Shown here one piece after another: positions 17,396 through 26,675 of a stretch of 64,000 bases of DNA. This DNA is from a candidate division KSB3 bacterium. GTDB taxonomy: Bacteria > Moduliflexota > Moduliflexia > Moduliflexales > Moduliflexaceae. Each line of letters starts with the position of its first letter. Positions within the stretch are counted from its first letter, which is position 1. Location: the NCBI GenBank assembly GCA_002748425.1, contig PDSJ01000020.1:56155-120154 (forward strand), in the 5' to 3' direction. The notes beneath the pieces are model-generated. The model ran no database searches, was not told where the DNA came from, and worked only from the letters and a program-made list of their open reading frames with translations. Both the position numbers and the translations under genes were made by a program.

Positions 17396-18484
17396 CTATG
17401 GGAGAGCTTTAGCTTTGTGCTTTCGTCGTAATGAGAGCGTTTTGAGTCGTTCTGATTGAACAATCAGAACGACTACGACCACCAGAGCCTCGAAGATCAG
17501 AGTATATTCTACCGGGACTGCCTGAGTGAGGAGGGTTGTGATAATAGATTGGAGGATCAGGGAAGCAATTACAGTACCAAGCAGCGTAAAACGACCGCCT
17601 GATAACCGGGTTCCCCCCATCACGACAACCAGAATCGCCTCTAATTCTATAAACAGACCAAGCTGGGCAGGATCGGCGCTTTGAACATCGGCAGTGTAGA
17701 TCATCCCGGCAATCCCAGCACAAATACCTGATATACTATAAACGGTAATCCTGACCATCTGCGCATTAATACCTGTATAACGAGCGGCTGTGGCATTGCC
17801 GCCAGTACTCTGAATAAACAGTCCCAGAGGGGTCATTCTGCTAAGCAGCAAGAGCAGCGCAAACATCATCATGGAGATGATAACAGGAATCGGCACTCCA
17901 AAACAGTAGCCAGATCCTAGTGCTTGATAGGCCGGATGCTCGAAGGTGAGGACATATCCCCCGGTGATCAGACTTGCCACACCACGTCCTGTGACCATTA
18001 AAATAAGTGTGGCAATAATCGGCTGTATTCCCACGGCAGAAACGAGCACACCGTTAAACAGCCCACAGACTGCTGAGGCCATGAGTGCTGCGCCAACAAT
18101 CAGGATCAGCGATACCGAAGATTTCCCCTGGGTCGCCAGATAGGTAATATCTCCGCCTCGGATCACCAGAACTGCCAAAGAACCTGCAATTGCAGCGACC
18201 GAGCCGACAGACACATCGATTCCCGATGTCGCGATAACCATGGTCATTCCCAGGGCTACAATCAACCTGGGTGACGCCCGCTTGAGAATATCGATCAGGC
18301 TTCCTGCCAAATGCCCGTTTGTAATAGAGATCTTGAAGAATCCCGGAGTGAAAATAAATGCATATAGCAGGATCGCGCTTAAAGCGAGGAGAGGCCATTT
18401 TACTGATTGAACCCCTGATCCTGGACCCTCTAAAAATTTTGGCCCGCTTCTTTGACGTCCTGTAATGAATCCAGGTTTTTTCAT
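17396..18484 (-). CDS. ytfT: Sugar ABC permease, YtfT-like
   Basis: A 362-residue inner-membrane permease paralogous to the gene after it. It has the same core: RLIVALGMTMVIATSGIDVS followed by VGSVAAIAG, then YTGINAQMVRITVYSISG and VVMGGTRLSGGRFTLLGT. The start ATG 18484 lies three bases after the stop of the ATPase gene, so translation is probably coupled. Two different permeases, rather than a homodimer, are characteristic of the Ytf/Yjf importer and support that assignment. Confidence 0.92.
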   Translation of the reverse strand: MKKPGFITGRQRSGPKFLEGPGSGVQSVKWPLLALSAILLYAFIFTPGFFKISITNGHLAGSLIDILKRASPRLIVALGMTMVIATSGIDVSVGSVAAIAGSLAVLVIRGGDITYLATQGKSSVSLILIVGAALMASAVCGLFNGVLVSAVGIQPIIATLILMVTGRGVASLITGGYVLTFEHPAYQALGSGYCFGVPIPVIISMMMFALLLLLSRMTPLGLFIQSTGGNATAARYTGINAQMVRITVYSISGICAGIAGMIYTADVQSADPAQLGLFIELEAILVVVMGGTRLSGGRFTLLGTVIASLILQSIITTLLTQAVPVEYTLIFEALVVVVVLIVQSERLKTLSLRRKHKAKALP

Positions 18485-18487
18485 AGC

Positions 18488-20032
18488 TTATTTCTCGTCA
18501 AGATGCCGTTCTGCGATCGCAGTCATAATTGTCTGCTCATCGATCTCGTCGCGCTGCAGGGTCTGAACCACTTCAAAGTCGTGCATAATCACCACGTTAC
18601 TCGAGCAGCGATCGAGTTCTTCGATCTCCGAGGAGATAAACATCAATGCCATCCCCTGATGACTGAGTTGGATCATCAGTTTTTGAATGTCTGTTTTAGC
18701 CCCCACGTCAATCCCGCGCGTTGGTTCGTCAAGAATCAAAAACTTCGGGTTTGCCGCTAACCAGCGGGCAATAATCACCTTTTGCTGATTTCCGCCGCTC
18801 AGATTTTTGATCAATTGTTCGGCAGTCGGAGTTTTGATTCCCAGCATGTTGATATACCGATCGGCGATGTTCTCTTGTTCCCGCCGCCTAAGCACACTGA
18901 ACCAGCCTTTCCTGGCTTGCAGAGCCAGGATGATATTCTCCCGGACACTCAAATCTTCAATAATCCCCTGGGCTTTCCGATCCTCAGGGCTCATACCGAT
19001 TCCCAGACGGAGGGCTGTACGAGGATTTTTTATCGTGACATCCGTTCCCTCGATTTGGAGAGAACCACGTTCAGCTGGCTCGATCCCAAAAAACAGATTC
19101 GCTAATTCAGTTCTTCCCGAGCCGAGCAATCCTGCGCAGCCGACAATTTCCCCCTTCAGGATGCGCAGGTTCAGGGGTTTAATTCCCTCTTGTCTGCCAA
19201 GATCTTTTGCCTCTAAAAGAACCGTCGCAACATTCTCACGTGCCTGACTCCTCTCCTCCTGAGCCCGATCGGCCTTCATCTCAGTCAAGGCGTCCATCTC
19301 CCGTCCCAGGAGTTTTGAAATAAGATCGACTTTCGACAGTCTCTCTGTGTGATACGTTCCGATGTACTTTCCATTACGCAAGACGGTGATTCTGTCGGAG
19401 ATCCGGAATGCCTGGTCCAGGAAATGCGTAATAAAAATGATGGAGTATCCCTCCTGCTTCAGACGATTCATCTGAAGAAAAAGTTCTTCGGTTTCCCCGA
19501 GATCCAGGCTCGAAGTGGGTTCATCGAGAATCAGAAGCCGGGCCTTCAGCTCAAGTGCGCGTGCAATGGCGACCATCTGCTGGATTGCCACAGGAACGTC
19601 CCCGAGCGTTCTTTCAACATCGATCGGGAGATTAAAACGCTGGAGCAGCTTTTGAGCGTCATTTTTCATCTGTTTCCAGGCGATACAGCCTCTTTTGATC
19701 GGTTCGTGTCCCAGAAAGATATTCTCAGCAATCGAAAGATTGGGCGCCATGTTAACTTCCTGGTAAACGGTACTGATTCCAATCTCCTGAGCCTGAAGTG
19801 GAGAACGACATTCGATCTCTTTCCCGTCATAAATAATCGTGCCACTGTCGCGCTGGTGAACTCCGGTCAGCGTCTTAATCAATGTCGATTTTCCAGCGCC
19901 GTTCTCTCCCATCAGTGCATGAATTTCTCCTTGCTTCAACGAAAAATCAACATTGACAAGCGCCTGAACGCCAGGGAAAATTTTTGTCAATCCTCGGATA
20001 TCGAGTAGTGTCGTCTTGTCAGTACCCATCAT
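18488..20032 (-). CDS. ytfR: Sugar ABC ATPase with two nucleotide-binding domains, YtfR-like
   Basis: A 514-residue cytoplasmic ATPase with two fused ABC domains. The first has Walker A GENGAGKST, an atypical signature region (VPVAIQQMVAIARAL) and Walker B LLILDEPTSSLD. The second has the degenerate Walker A of this family (LLGSGRTE), a standard signature LSGGNQQK and Walker B FLILDEPTRGID. One competent and one degenerate site is normal for RbsA/MglA/YtfR proteins. Upstream AGGGGA serves ATG 20032; a second Met follows at once. Confidence 0.95.
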   Translation of the reverse strand: MMGTDKTTLLDIRGLTKIFPGVQALVNVDFSLKQGEIHALMGENGAGKSTLIKTLTGVHQRDSGTIIYDGKEIECRSPLQAQEIGISTVYQEVNMAPNLSIAENIFLGHEPIKRGCIAWKQMKNDAQKLLQRFNLPIDVERTLGDVPVAIQQMVAIARALELKARLLILDEPTSSLDLGETEELFLQMNRLKQEGYSIIFITHFLDQAFRISDRITVLRNGKYIGTYHTERLSKVDLISKLLGREMDALTEMKADRAQEERSQARENVATVLLEAKDLGRQEGIKPLNLRILKGEIVGCAGLLGSGRTELANLFFGIEPAERGSLQIEGTDVTIKNPRTALRLGIGMSPEDRKAQGIIEDLSVRENIILALQARKGWFSVLRRREQENIADRYINMLGIKTPTAEQLIKNLSGGNQQKVIIARWLAANPKFLILDEPTRGIDVGAKTDIQKLMIQLSHQGMALMFISSEIEELDRCSSNVVIMHDFEVVQTLQRDEIDEQTIMTAIAERHLDEK

Positions 20033-20129
20033 ATTCCCCTGAGAGTCATAGAGCTTATCGAAGATGTCTCCTGCGCGAATTCTTTCTTACAATAGAGAAA
20101 TTTTGACTGTCTGGAAGAGATGTTACAAG

Positions 20130-20157
20130 CCTGCAAGGTACGTGTTTACCTTGCAGG
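20130..20157. terminator. Intercistronic hairpin between ytfQ-like and ytfR-like genes
   Basis: Perfect 11-bp stem CCTGCAAGGTA (20130-20140) and TACCTTGCAGG (20147-20157) with a 6-nt loop, located between the binding protein gene and the ATPase gene. There is no long T tract, so it more likely stabilises the upstream message or lowers read-through than ends the operon. This is a common way to express more binding protein than transporter. Confidence 0.6.
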
Positions 20158-20187
20158 GGAGAGATTCGTCTGCCTGCGTCAAGGTTC

Positions 20188-21132
20188 CTAGTACTTGCGA
20201 CTATCCAGGACTTCTTGTGTCACTGCATCCATAGGGAAGACACCGTCTTCATTGACGATCCAATCCTGCAGTTCTTCGCCATTCCACGCAGCTTCCAACG
20301 CGTCAAAGGCCGATGGTCCCATCAAAGGCGTACATTCCACACTGACATTCAGCTTCTTATCTGCCAGAGCGACAAAAGCATCACGAACGCCGTCGATCGA
20401 GCCGATCCAGATGTCTTTCCCAGGAACAAGGCCATATTCTTCGATAGCTTGAATCGCGCCGATCGCCATATCGTCATTATGCGCATAGACCGCATCGATC
20501 TTCCCGCCTTCAGCTTTCAAGAATGCCTCCATGACCTGTTTTCCCTGAACACGGTTGAATTCACCCGTTTGTGAGAGAAGAATTTCGATATTTGCGTACT
20601 GATCAATAATATTTCGGAATCCTTTGGCACGGTCAACAGTCGGATCAGCCCCAGGCTGTCCTTGTAATTCAGCAATTTTCAGAGGACCTTCGCCTAAATC
20701 ATGAATCATCTGATCGGCAATCATCTCGCCTTCGAGTACAAAATCCGAACCAATAAAGGTAACGACCAGATCAGGATCGGAATCAACATTTCTATCGACC
20801 AATACCACGGGAATGCCAGCCTCTTCGGCCTCAAGCAGGACAGGATCCCATCCGCTACTTGTTTTCGGTGCCAGAATGATCCCATCAACCCCCTGGGCGA
20901 TAAATGATCGAATCGCCTTGACCTGATTTGCCTGATCCGCTTGAGCATCAGCATACTTCAGTTCGTAACCTCGTAAAGCGGCTTCAGATTTAATCGACTC
21001 TGTCTCAGCCAGGCGCCACGGATTCTGGTTGTCTATCTGTGAAAATCCTACAATCTTGTCTGCCGCAAATGTATTGAATGATACCAGACACAATAGAATT
21101 GAGATGATAATGAGTCCCTTTTTCGTCATCAT
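20188..21132 (-). CDS. ytfQ: Sugar-binding protein, YtfQ-like
   Basis: A 314-residue periplasmic binding protein (Peripla_BP_4 type). Signal peptide GLIIISILLCLVSFNTFAA is followed by DKIVGFSQIDNQNPWRLAE. Ligand and hinge segments typical of the family are ILAPKTSSGWDPVL, VDRNVD, ELQGQPGADPTVDRAKGF and AHNDDMAIGAIQAIEEYG. These match galactofuranose-binding YtfQ closely in pattern. AAGGAGGAC precedes two consecutive ATG codons (21132 and 21129); the second has the better spacing. First gene of the transporter operon, with a strong promoter upstream. Confidence 0.95.
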   Translation of the reverse strand: MMTKKGLIIISILLCLVSFNTFAADKIVGFSQIDNQNPWRLAETESIKSEAALRGYELKYADAQADQANQVKAIRSFIAQGVDGIILAPKTSSGWDPVLLEAEEAGIPVVLVDRNVDSDPDLVVTFIGSDFVLEGEMIADQMIHDLGEGPLKIAELQGQPGADPTVDRAKGFRNIIDQYANIEILLSQTGEFNRVQGKQVMEAFLKAEGGKIDAVYAHNDDMAIGAIQAIEEYGLVPGKDIWIGSIDGVRDAFVALADKKLNVSVECTPLMGPSAFDALEAAWNGEELQDWIVNEDGVFPMDAVTQEVLDSRKY

Positions 21133-21277
21133 GTCCTCCTTAAATTACAGATCCGAGCCATGCTGAACTCTACGGAACAGCTCATACAATGACTTCCATG
21201 GAGCAGCAATCATAACCCGTTCGTATGGACAAACTCTGCCTGCTATATAACTGTATACTGCTTTGACAATATCTCTC

Positions 21278-21306
21278 AGAATACATTTCTCATGTCAGCC
21301 TGTCAA
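21278..21306 (-). promoter_or_regulatory. Sigma70 promoter of the sugar importer operon
   Basis: On the minus strand TTGACA (plus-strand 21301-21306) and TATTCT (21278-21283) are separated by exactly 17 bp. The start would fall near 21271, about 140 nt before the ytfQ-like gene. Confidence 0.7.
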
Positions 21307-21320
21307 GGAAAATATTTTAA

Positions 21321-21343
21321 ATATTGTACATTGTAAACAATAT
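21321..21343. promoter_or_regulatory. Operator-like inverted repeat in the importer/GntR intergenic region
   Basis: ATATTGT (21321-21327) and ACAATAT (21337-21343) form a 7-bp-arm palindrome with a 9-bp centre, 15 bp upstream of the importer -35. A third copy of the half-site, ACAATAT, lies at 21266-21272, at the predicted transcription start. The divergent gene encodes a GntR/FCD regulator, the obvious candidate to bind here. Position suggests activation or looping control of the importer, and possible autoregulation. Confidence 0.5.
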
Positions 21344-21515
21344 ATATTTCGATCGTTTCTGTGTATATCAGCAACGTAAAATTTATTGTTTATAAAAAAT
21401 TGTTGACAAATGACATAGAGCGTAGCCGCTTAGCATGATTTATTCATATAGCTTTTATTGTAATACTCCAGTGAAGAGAGGCGTCTGGGTGTATTGTCTC
21501 GATGACCGACATACT

Positions 21516-22124
21516 ATGATAACTCCACGAAGCATTCAGACCATAGCAGAGCAAATTGTACACGAACTCAGACGCGACATTCTTGCCGGCATCCTCAAAG
21601 AGGACGAGCCGCTTCGAGAGCAAGACCTCTCTGAACGCTTCGGAGTCAGCCGTGGTCCCATACGCGCAGCGCTTCAGGAGCTTGCCAGAGAGGGCCTGGC
21701 CATTGCCGTACCTAATATCGGCGTCCGCGTCGCTCCTCCTCCACATGCTGAGCTACGTCCTGTTATCAGCCAAATCAGGCGCAGCATCGAATGCTTTGTC
21801 CTGGAAAAAGTCTTTGACACTCTTGACGAAAAGCGTATTACACAGTTCGAAGACATTCTGAAAGCGTTATACGCTGCCTGTGAGCAAAAAGACATCCAGA
21901 TGCTCCAGAATCACGAGCGCCGTTTCCACAGCACCTTCCTGGAACTGTATGGAGAGAGACGCCTGTATAATATCTGGCATTCCACATTCACCTGGATGAT
22001 CTTCTCTGACGACCGCTATGAGGATACTATGAGAAGCTATTACGAACATAAAGAACTTCTGGCCGCTATACGAAACCGTGACATGGCAAAAGCAATCGAA
22101 TGGATCGAACTTCATATTCAGTAG
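21516..22124 (+). CDS. GntR family (FCD-type) transcriptional regulator
   Basis: A 202-residue regulator. Residues 1-75 form the winged helix (AEQIVHELRRDILAGIL, DLSERFGVSRGPIRAALQELAREG). Residues 85-200 form an all-helical FCD ligand domain, with RRSIECFVLEK, HERRFHSTFLELYG and a late His in YYEHKELLAAI as likely metal or ligand contacts. ATG 21516 gives the usual GntR length; an ATG at 21435 would add 27 residues with no ribosome site. It is divergent from the sugar importer and probably controls it in response to the sugar or a metabolite. Confidence 0.88.
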   Translation: MITPRSIQTIAEQIVHELRRDILAGILKEDEPLREQDLSERFGVSRGPIRAALQELAREGLAIAVPNIGVRVAPPPHAELRPVISQIRRSIECFVLEKVFDTLDEKRITQFEDILKALYAACEQKDIQMLQNHERRFHSTFLELYGERRLYNIWHSTFTWMIFSDDRYEDTMRSYYEHKELLAAIRNRDMAKAIEWIELHIQ

Positions 22125-22445
22125 GCAGTGACCGTTCAACATATCCATGCTTTGCTGCGACAAGCTGACAATTGAGTGTTCCCTCTTTCTTCAATCTTCG
22201 TGACTTTCTTCCTTGACAAGGCCGGACGAGGATATATGCAGTTCCCCATAGGAGAAGGACTAAGGCCAGACAGAGCACAAGCGCAACGCACAGAGTTCTG
22301 TGCGTTGGCTGCCTCCAGTTATCTAAACATGTTCAGAAGCAAGCATACACAATAACTTGTACAACAGGGCGAGCCTCTGTCACTACTGTCGCAGCATTGT
22401 CGCGAAACAGTCGCTGGATTGCGCGCCTGCCCGGCTATCAGCAGT
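22125..22445. other. 320-bp gap with one hairpin
   Basis: Between the GntR gene and the MFS-HEAT gene. It holds a hairpin CAACGCACAGA/TCTGTGCGTTG (22284-22307, 11-bp arms, 2-nt loop) without a T tract. It might end the regulator transcript or be part of the next gene's leader. No gene or clear promoter was seen. Confidence 0.5.
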
Positions 22446-24623
22446 ATGAAAACCAAATATCTCTCGCAAGACGAACGGGAACTGGGCCTGAAATATTTTT
22501 TCCGCTGGGCGACATTTAACGGACTAGGCTTCAGTTTTCTCGGCGACACCATTATCTATCTCATGGCAATCCATTTCGGTGCAAGCAACCTGCAATTGGG
22601 CTACATTTCTTCCGCCATTCAGGTCAGCGGCATCATGCTCCTGATCGTTCCGAGGCTGATCGCCGGGCAAAAGCTGGTACAGGTCATTTTTTATTCCTGG
22701 CTGTTCAGGGGACTGATTTGCCTGCTATACGCTATGCTGTTCTGGTTCAGCGGGCAGACTGCGGTCCGTATCATCCTGGTGCTTTACACCTTATTCTGTG
22801 CCATCCGTACTGTCGGAATGTCTGTCATCTCACCGATTCAACAGATGCTCTCCACGTCCTCAACAATGGGAGAAACGGTGGTTGTGTTTTCGAATCGTTT
22901 TCAAAGCAGCCGTTTCCTCTCGCAATTATTGAGCTTTGTGCTGCTCTCCTTTAAATCGATGACAGCCGGAATCGGCGGATACTTGTCCCTCATGCTGATG
23001 GGGATCAGCACGAACACGATTGCGGCTTTTTGTCTCAAGAAAATTCCCTGCCGCGAGACAGTCGAATACCGGAAAGGACAAAATATTTTTCGGATCCTGT
23101 ATCAAAGCCTCTGCAACCGGGAGCGGGCGTTGACCTTGATTGTGCGCTGGCAGAGCCTGAGTTTGATGATCGGTCTCTCATTTATCATCCCCTTTCTTCG
23201 CAAACTCGGCAATTTTCCTCCAAATCTCATTTTTCTCTTTACGCTGACCGGCGCCCTCGCCATCATTCTTGCCGGACACGCGCTGCGACCCTTCACAGAC
23301 CGCATCGGCAGCCGCCCGGTCTTGATCGTGGCTTCATTTCTTTTAGCCGCGCTTTCCCTGATCTGGTGTGTCATTCCACCAGACAGTCCACAATGGTATT
23401 TCTTCCTGCTGGGGTTTCCGACAATCTTTCTCCAGGGGACGTTGTATCTGCTTTCCTCGCGGCTGGAACTGCGCTCGATTCCGGAGAGCGATAAAGTCGG
23501 CTACGCCTCGATGCTCAATTTTTTCTCTGCGATCGTATCGCTGGGAATTGGACTGTTCGCCGGTTATCTGGCCGATCTCGGCGAAAGTATCCCCCTGTCC
23601 GGGTTAAACCCGTTTGGACTGACCTTTTTTATTGCGGTCATGCTCTCGATCCACATCGGAATTCTCAGTTTTTTCCTGGAGGATGCTGGCAGCTTATCGG
23701 TTCGAGACACTGCCCAGATTCTTTTTTCAGCCCGCAACCTCAAAGCCTTTCTGAATGTACATCAATTGCACCTTACCAGCGACATCAACAAACGCAAATC
23801 AATCTTATTGTCAATCAGCAAGGCCGATGCCGGTGTTGCAGTGGATGAAATGCGAAAGATTCTCAGAAATCCTCTCTCAGTAGAAAAAGGTGAAATTCTC
23901 AAATTTCTCTTTGCCTACCCCAAATCCAGATTACTCCCCGACCTTCTCCGCGAGGCTGCGGACGAATATTCCTATCACCGGGAGACTGCCATTTTTGCTT
24001 TAGGAGCCTACCCAGGCAAAAGGGTTGAAGAGGTTCTGGTCCCGCTTTTACAGCATCCTGTGCCTGCTGTGCGCTCGAATGCCGCCAAATCGCTCGCGCG
24101 GGTGGGAAACATCAGCACGCTGCCCCAAGTCAACCGGCTTGCGGCTGACGCCAGCCTGGGCTTGACGGATCGCATGAATTACCTGATCGCTCTCAGTATT
24201 ATGGATCATAAAGGATGCTATCTGGAAGGCATCTTCGACATCACAGGAAAAACTCATGCCGGCACTCAGGAGCAGACGATGTTGTCCTTAGCCGCGAAAA
24301 TGCTCGACATGCAGCCAGCATTAGCAGATCTCTACCAGGAAGAAAACCTTCAAAAAGGAGCCGGCTTAGATATTCTGCTGGAGGAAGCGAAACCACTCAA
24401 GCCCTTCTTTGACGATACCAGCAGGCTGCAACAGTACTATCAGCGACAGGAGTACCGACAAATATGGCGCTGGTGTCACGAGCAGCTTGCGCTCCATGAA
24501 ATTCATGAAAGCAAGGAGAAGCTCCGCTTTCTTACACACGCGATCGGACAGTATGATGTGGAGTGTGCCAACGCCGACAACAGCCTTGCAGTTCTGTATT
24601 TCAGCTATCAGATATTGAGTTAA
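22446..24623 (+). CDS. MFS-type transporter fused to a C-terminal HEAT-repeat domain
   Basis: A 725-residue protein from ATG 22446. Residues 1-430 contain about twelve membrane helices in the major facilitator style (FLGDTIIYLMAIHFGAS, RPFTDRIGSRPVLIVASFLL as the loop between halves, GIGLFAGYLADLGES). Residues about 450-725 are soluble and helical, with HEAT/PBS-lyase-like repeats, clearest in EVLVPLLQHPVPAVRSNAAK followed by SLARVG, plus neighbouring copies. The repeat domain would sit in the cytoplasm, probably as a protein-docking platform. Such fusions occur in a few environmental bacteria. Substrate unknown. The reading frame is continuous through the junction, so it is a genuine fusion. 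Confidence 0.8.
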   Translation: MKTKYLSQDERELGLKYFFRWATFNGLGFSFLGDTIIYLMAIHFGASNLQLGYISSAIQVSGIMLLIVPRLIAGQKLVQVIFYSWLFRGLICLLYAMLFWFSGQTAVRIILVLYTLFCAIRTVGMSVISPIQQMLSTSSTMGETVVVFSNRFQSSRFLSQLLSFVLLSFKSMTAGIGGYLSLMLMGISTNTIAAFCLKKIPCRETVEYRKGQNIFRILYQSLCNRERALTLIVRWQSLSLMIGLSFIIPFLRKLGNFPPNLIFLFTLTGALAIILAGHALRPFTDRIGSRPVLIVASFLLAALSLIWCVIPPDSPQWYFFLLGFPTIFLQGTLYLLSSRLELRSIPESDKVGYASMLNFFSAIVSLGIGLFAGYLADLGESIPLSGLNPFGLTFFIAVMLSIHIGILSFFLEDAGSLSVRDTAQILFSARNLKAFLNVHQLHLTSDINKRKSILLSISKADAGVAVDEMRKILRNPLSVEKGEILKFLFAYPKSRLLPDLLREAADEYSYHRETAIFALGAYPGKRVEEVLVPLLQHPVPAVRSNAAKSLARVGNISTLPQVNRLAADASLGLTDRMNYLIALSIMDHKGCYLEGIFDITGKTHAGTQEQTMLSLAAKMLDMQPALADLYQEENLQKGAGLDILLEEAKPLKPFFDDTSRLQQYYQRQEYRQIWRWCHEQLALHEIHESKEKLRFLTHAIGQYDVECANADNSLAVLYFSYQILS

Positions 24624-24696
24624 GGCACGGCGGCTGCGCAAGTTGCGGTAGCAAAGAATCGTAGACCACTCTGCTGCCTGATGCGTTCAGGACAGT

Positions 24697-26628
24697 CTAG
24701 CGTATTTTATAGCGGATCGGCACAATTCCCCAGACGTCATGCTCCCCTGCGACAGAGTTAAATCTCCAGCTTTTCAGATATTGGATCGCAGCGCGCTCCA
24801 GACGAATATCACCGCGTTGCAACGGGACCACATCTCCGACGCTGCCATCAGGCATGACCCAAAACTTCAGGCGAATGACAACTTCCATCTCAATCGTCAC
24901 CTCCGGCAGCCGGGCCGGTTTATAAATCACCTTTCGGTCCGATGCCGGCCCTTCGATTGTACATTCACCGCCGCGTCCAGATGAGTCCCTTGACACAGCT
25001 TCTTCCAGCCGGTCATACTTAGCTTCACGCTCAGCCTTCTCTTCCCCGAATTGCGACAGGAGCTCCTCTTGACCCACAGGCAGCAGTCCGGCTCGCTGCG
25101 TCCCAAAAGAGCGTGCTGTAGGCGCAGACAACGCTGCGGAAAAGCTCTGACGCTGCACATTGAGTTGTCGTTCAGCGACGAAACGAGCGAAAGGCCTTGT
25201 AGCTCCAGAGGCATCTTTGCGATCTAAAAGCGTTGCACGTTTCACGCTGAAAACCGGACTTGAGCCTGGAGCGTCGGCAGGCGCTGGCATTACAGCCTGC
25301 GCTTTCCTCGGCTGTCTTTCCTCAATAAATTTCTCAAAACGTTCTTCAGGAGGGTCCGGAACATCGGATACAGAAGCCTGAGCCATAAACAGGTCTGCAG
25401 GAGGAGCTGGAGGAACAGCAGGAAATCCCACGCCTGCGTTTCTCCTCGCCCGTTGGCTGAGTTCAGGCTGCCGCCGCCTCATTTCGACAAAAAGTGCTGG
25501 GCGCTGCTGTTCAGCCTGAAAACTTTCTTTGACACATTGTCTTGCAGCAGAGAAAGGGAGCACAGCATCGTCAGCTTTAACTCTTTCCTGAGTGCCGGAG
25601 TTGCGGGACTGCTGCGTTACATTCGGGATCACGGGCTCAACAATGCCTTCGTCGCTATGCAGGAGAGGGCGTTCGACGCGGGGAAACTGCGCGACAACGA
25701 CTTCTTTATTCAATTCTTTCTGTCGGAAATGTCGCTGTTGAGGCATACGTTCCTCTGTAGCCTCCGGACGCAGCTTTGTAACGCTCTCCTGAGACAAAAA
25801 TACCGGTGTCCCGCTTGCAGGAGGTCCCGGAAGAGGCCGCAAATGAAAATCGAGCACTGTCCCGGAAATCGCTTTGGCCTCGTTTTGGGCACGGAGAGGA
25901 GGTGTTTCGGGGAGCAGCGCTAAAATATCCTCGTCTGCTTCCGACAGGTCCCGGCGCTGCGGCAATTGCAGCTCCGGGTCCCGGCTCAGTGCGTTTACTG
26001 CCGTCTGAAACGTTCTTGCAGGCATCGGTGGAGAAGAAGATGGAGGAATTTTTGATACGTTTTCCGGCCGAAGCGCGCGGCGAATGAGAGAATTTTCAGG
26101 CAGCTCAGGTCTTCTGCTTCTGATAAATGCGTGTCCATGCTCTGCCAGGGGCGCTTCTTCCCGTATGGCTGCGACTTCGAAGGGCTGTTCAGCGCGTTCT
26201 GGCGGCTCTTCTGCAGGCGCAGGCTCCGCCGGACGCTGAAAGTTCATGGGGTCTTCAGGAATCGTATGCTGAATCTCCTGCTGCCATTCGGTCTGCAGGC
26301 TCACGCTTCTCGAATCCGGCAGCATCACAGGGCGTTCGCGCAATTCGTCGGCCTGGAGGAATTCCAGTGTGTCAGGTTCCCGTTCACGCGCTGCACGGTC
26401 CCATTCATCGCGCAGATCGAGGCTCTCGAAGGTTCCGGGTGCTGAGACATTCAGCGTCGGTTCAAGAGTCAGCTCTCCCATCTTGATTTCCGCTTCACCC
26501 CCAGCTTCAGGCTCTAAGCTGATGGTCTCAATTTCGATAAAAGGCGTATCACCCAGAGGCAGGAAGATCCCAAAGCCCGGCATAAACGCAAGCAGACCGA
26601 TATGCAGCAGCAGCGACAGGCCAAGCAC
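24697..26628 (-). CDS. Long TonB-like energy transducer
   Basis: About 643 residues. The N-terminus is a membrane helix (VLGLSLLLHIGLLAFMPGF) and the C-terminus is a TonB domain (EVVIRLKFWVMPDGSVGDVV, then LERAAIQYLKSWRFN). Between them lies a roughly 500-residue Pro/Glu/Arg-rich linker, far longer than in E. coli TonB (239 aa total). TonB couples the proton gradient to outer-membrane receptors; ExbB/ExbD were not found in the window. The start is doubtful: GTG 26628 has no ribosome site, and the in-frame upstream codons encode a basic, TonB-like lead (RRRKKIRRKELSTFAK) with no ATG, GTG or TTG before the tatD stop. A CTG at 26646 is possible. Confidence 0.75.
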   Translation of the reverse strand: MLGLSLLLHIGLLAFMPGFGIFLPLGDTPFIEIETISLEPEAGGEAEIKMGELTLEPTLNVSAPGTFESLDLRDEWDRAAREREPDTLEFLQADELRERPVMLPDSRSVSLQTEWQQEIQHTIPEDPMNFQRPAEPAPAEEPPERAEQPFEVAAIREEAPLAEHGHAFIRSRRPELPENSLIRRALRPENVSKIPPSSSPPMPARTFQTAVNALSRDPELQLPQRRDLSEADEDILALLPETPPLRAQNEAKAISGTVLDFHLRPLPGPPASGTPVFLSQESVTKLRPEATEERMPQQRHFRQKELNKEVVVAQFPRVERPLLHSDEGIVEPVIPNVTQQSRNSGTQERVKADDAVLPFSAARQCVKESFQAEQQRPALFVEMRRRQPELSQRARRNAGVGFPAVPPAPPADLFMAQASVSDVPDPPEERFEKFIEERQPRKAQAVMPAPADAPGSSPVFSVKRATLLDRKDASGATRPFARFVAERQLNVQRQSFSAALSAPTARSFGTQRAGLLPVGQEELLSQFGEEKAEREAKYDRLEEAVSRDSSGRGGECTIEGPASDRKVIYKPARLPEVTIEMEVVIRLKFWVMPDGSVGDVVPLQRGDIRLERAAIQYLKSWRFNSVAGEHDVWGIVPIRYKIR

Positions 26629-26675
26629 TTTCGCGAATGTCGACAGTTCTTTCCGCCTGATTTTTTTTCGTCTTC

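Noticed and set aside
24697..26628. Many plus-strand frames opposite the TonB-like linker
   Set aside because: Same compositional artefact; none has a start site or recognisable domain.
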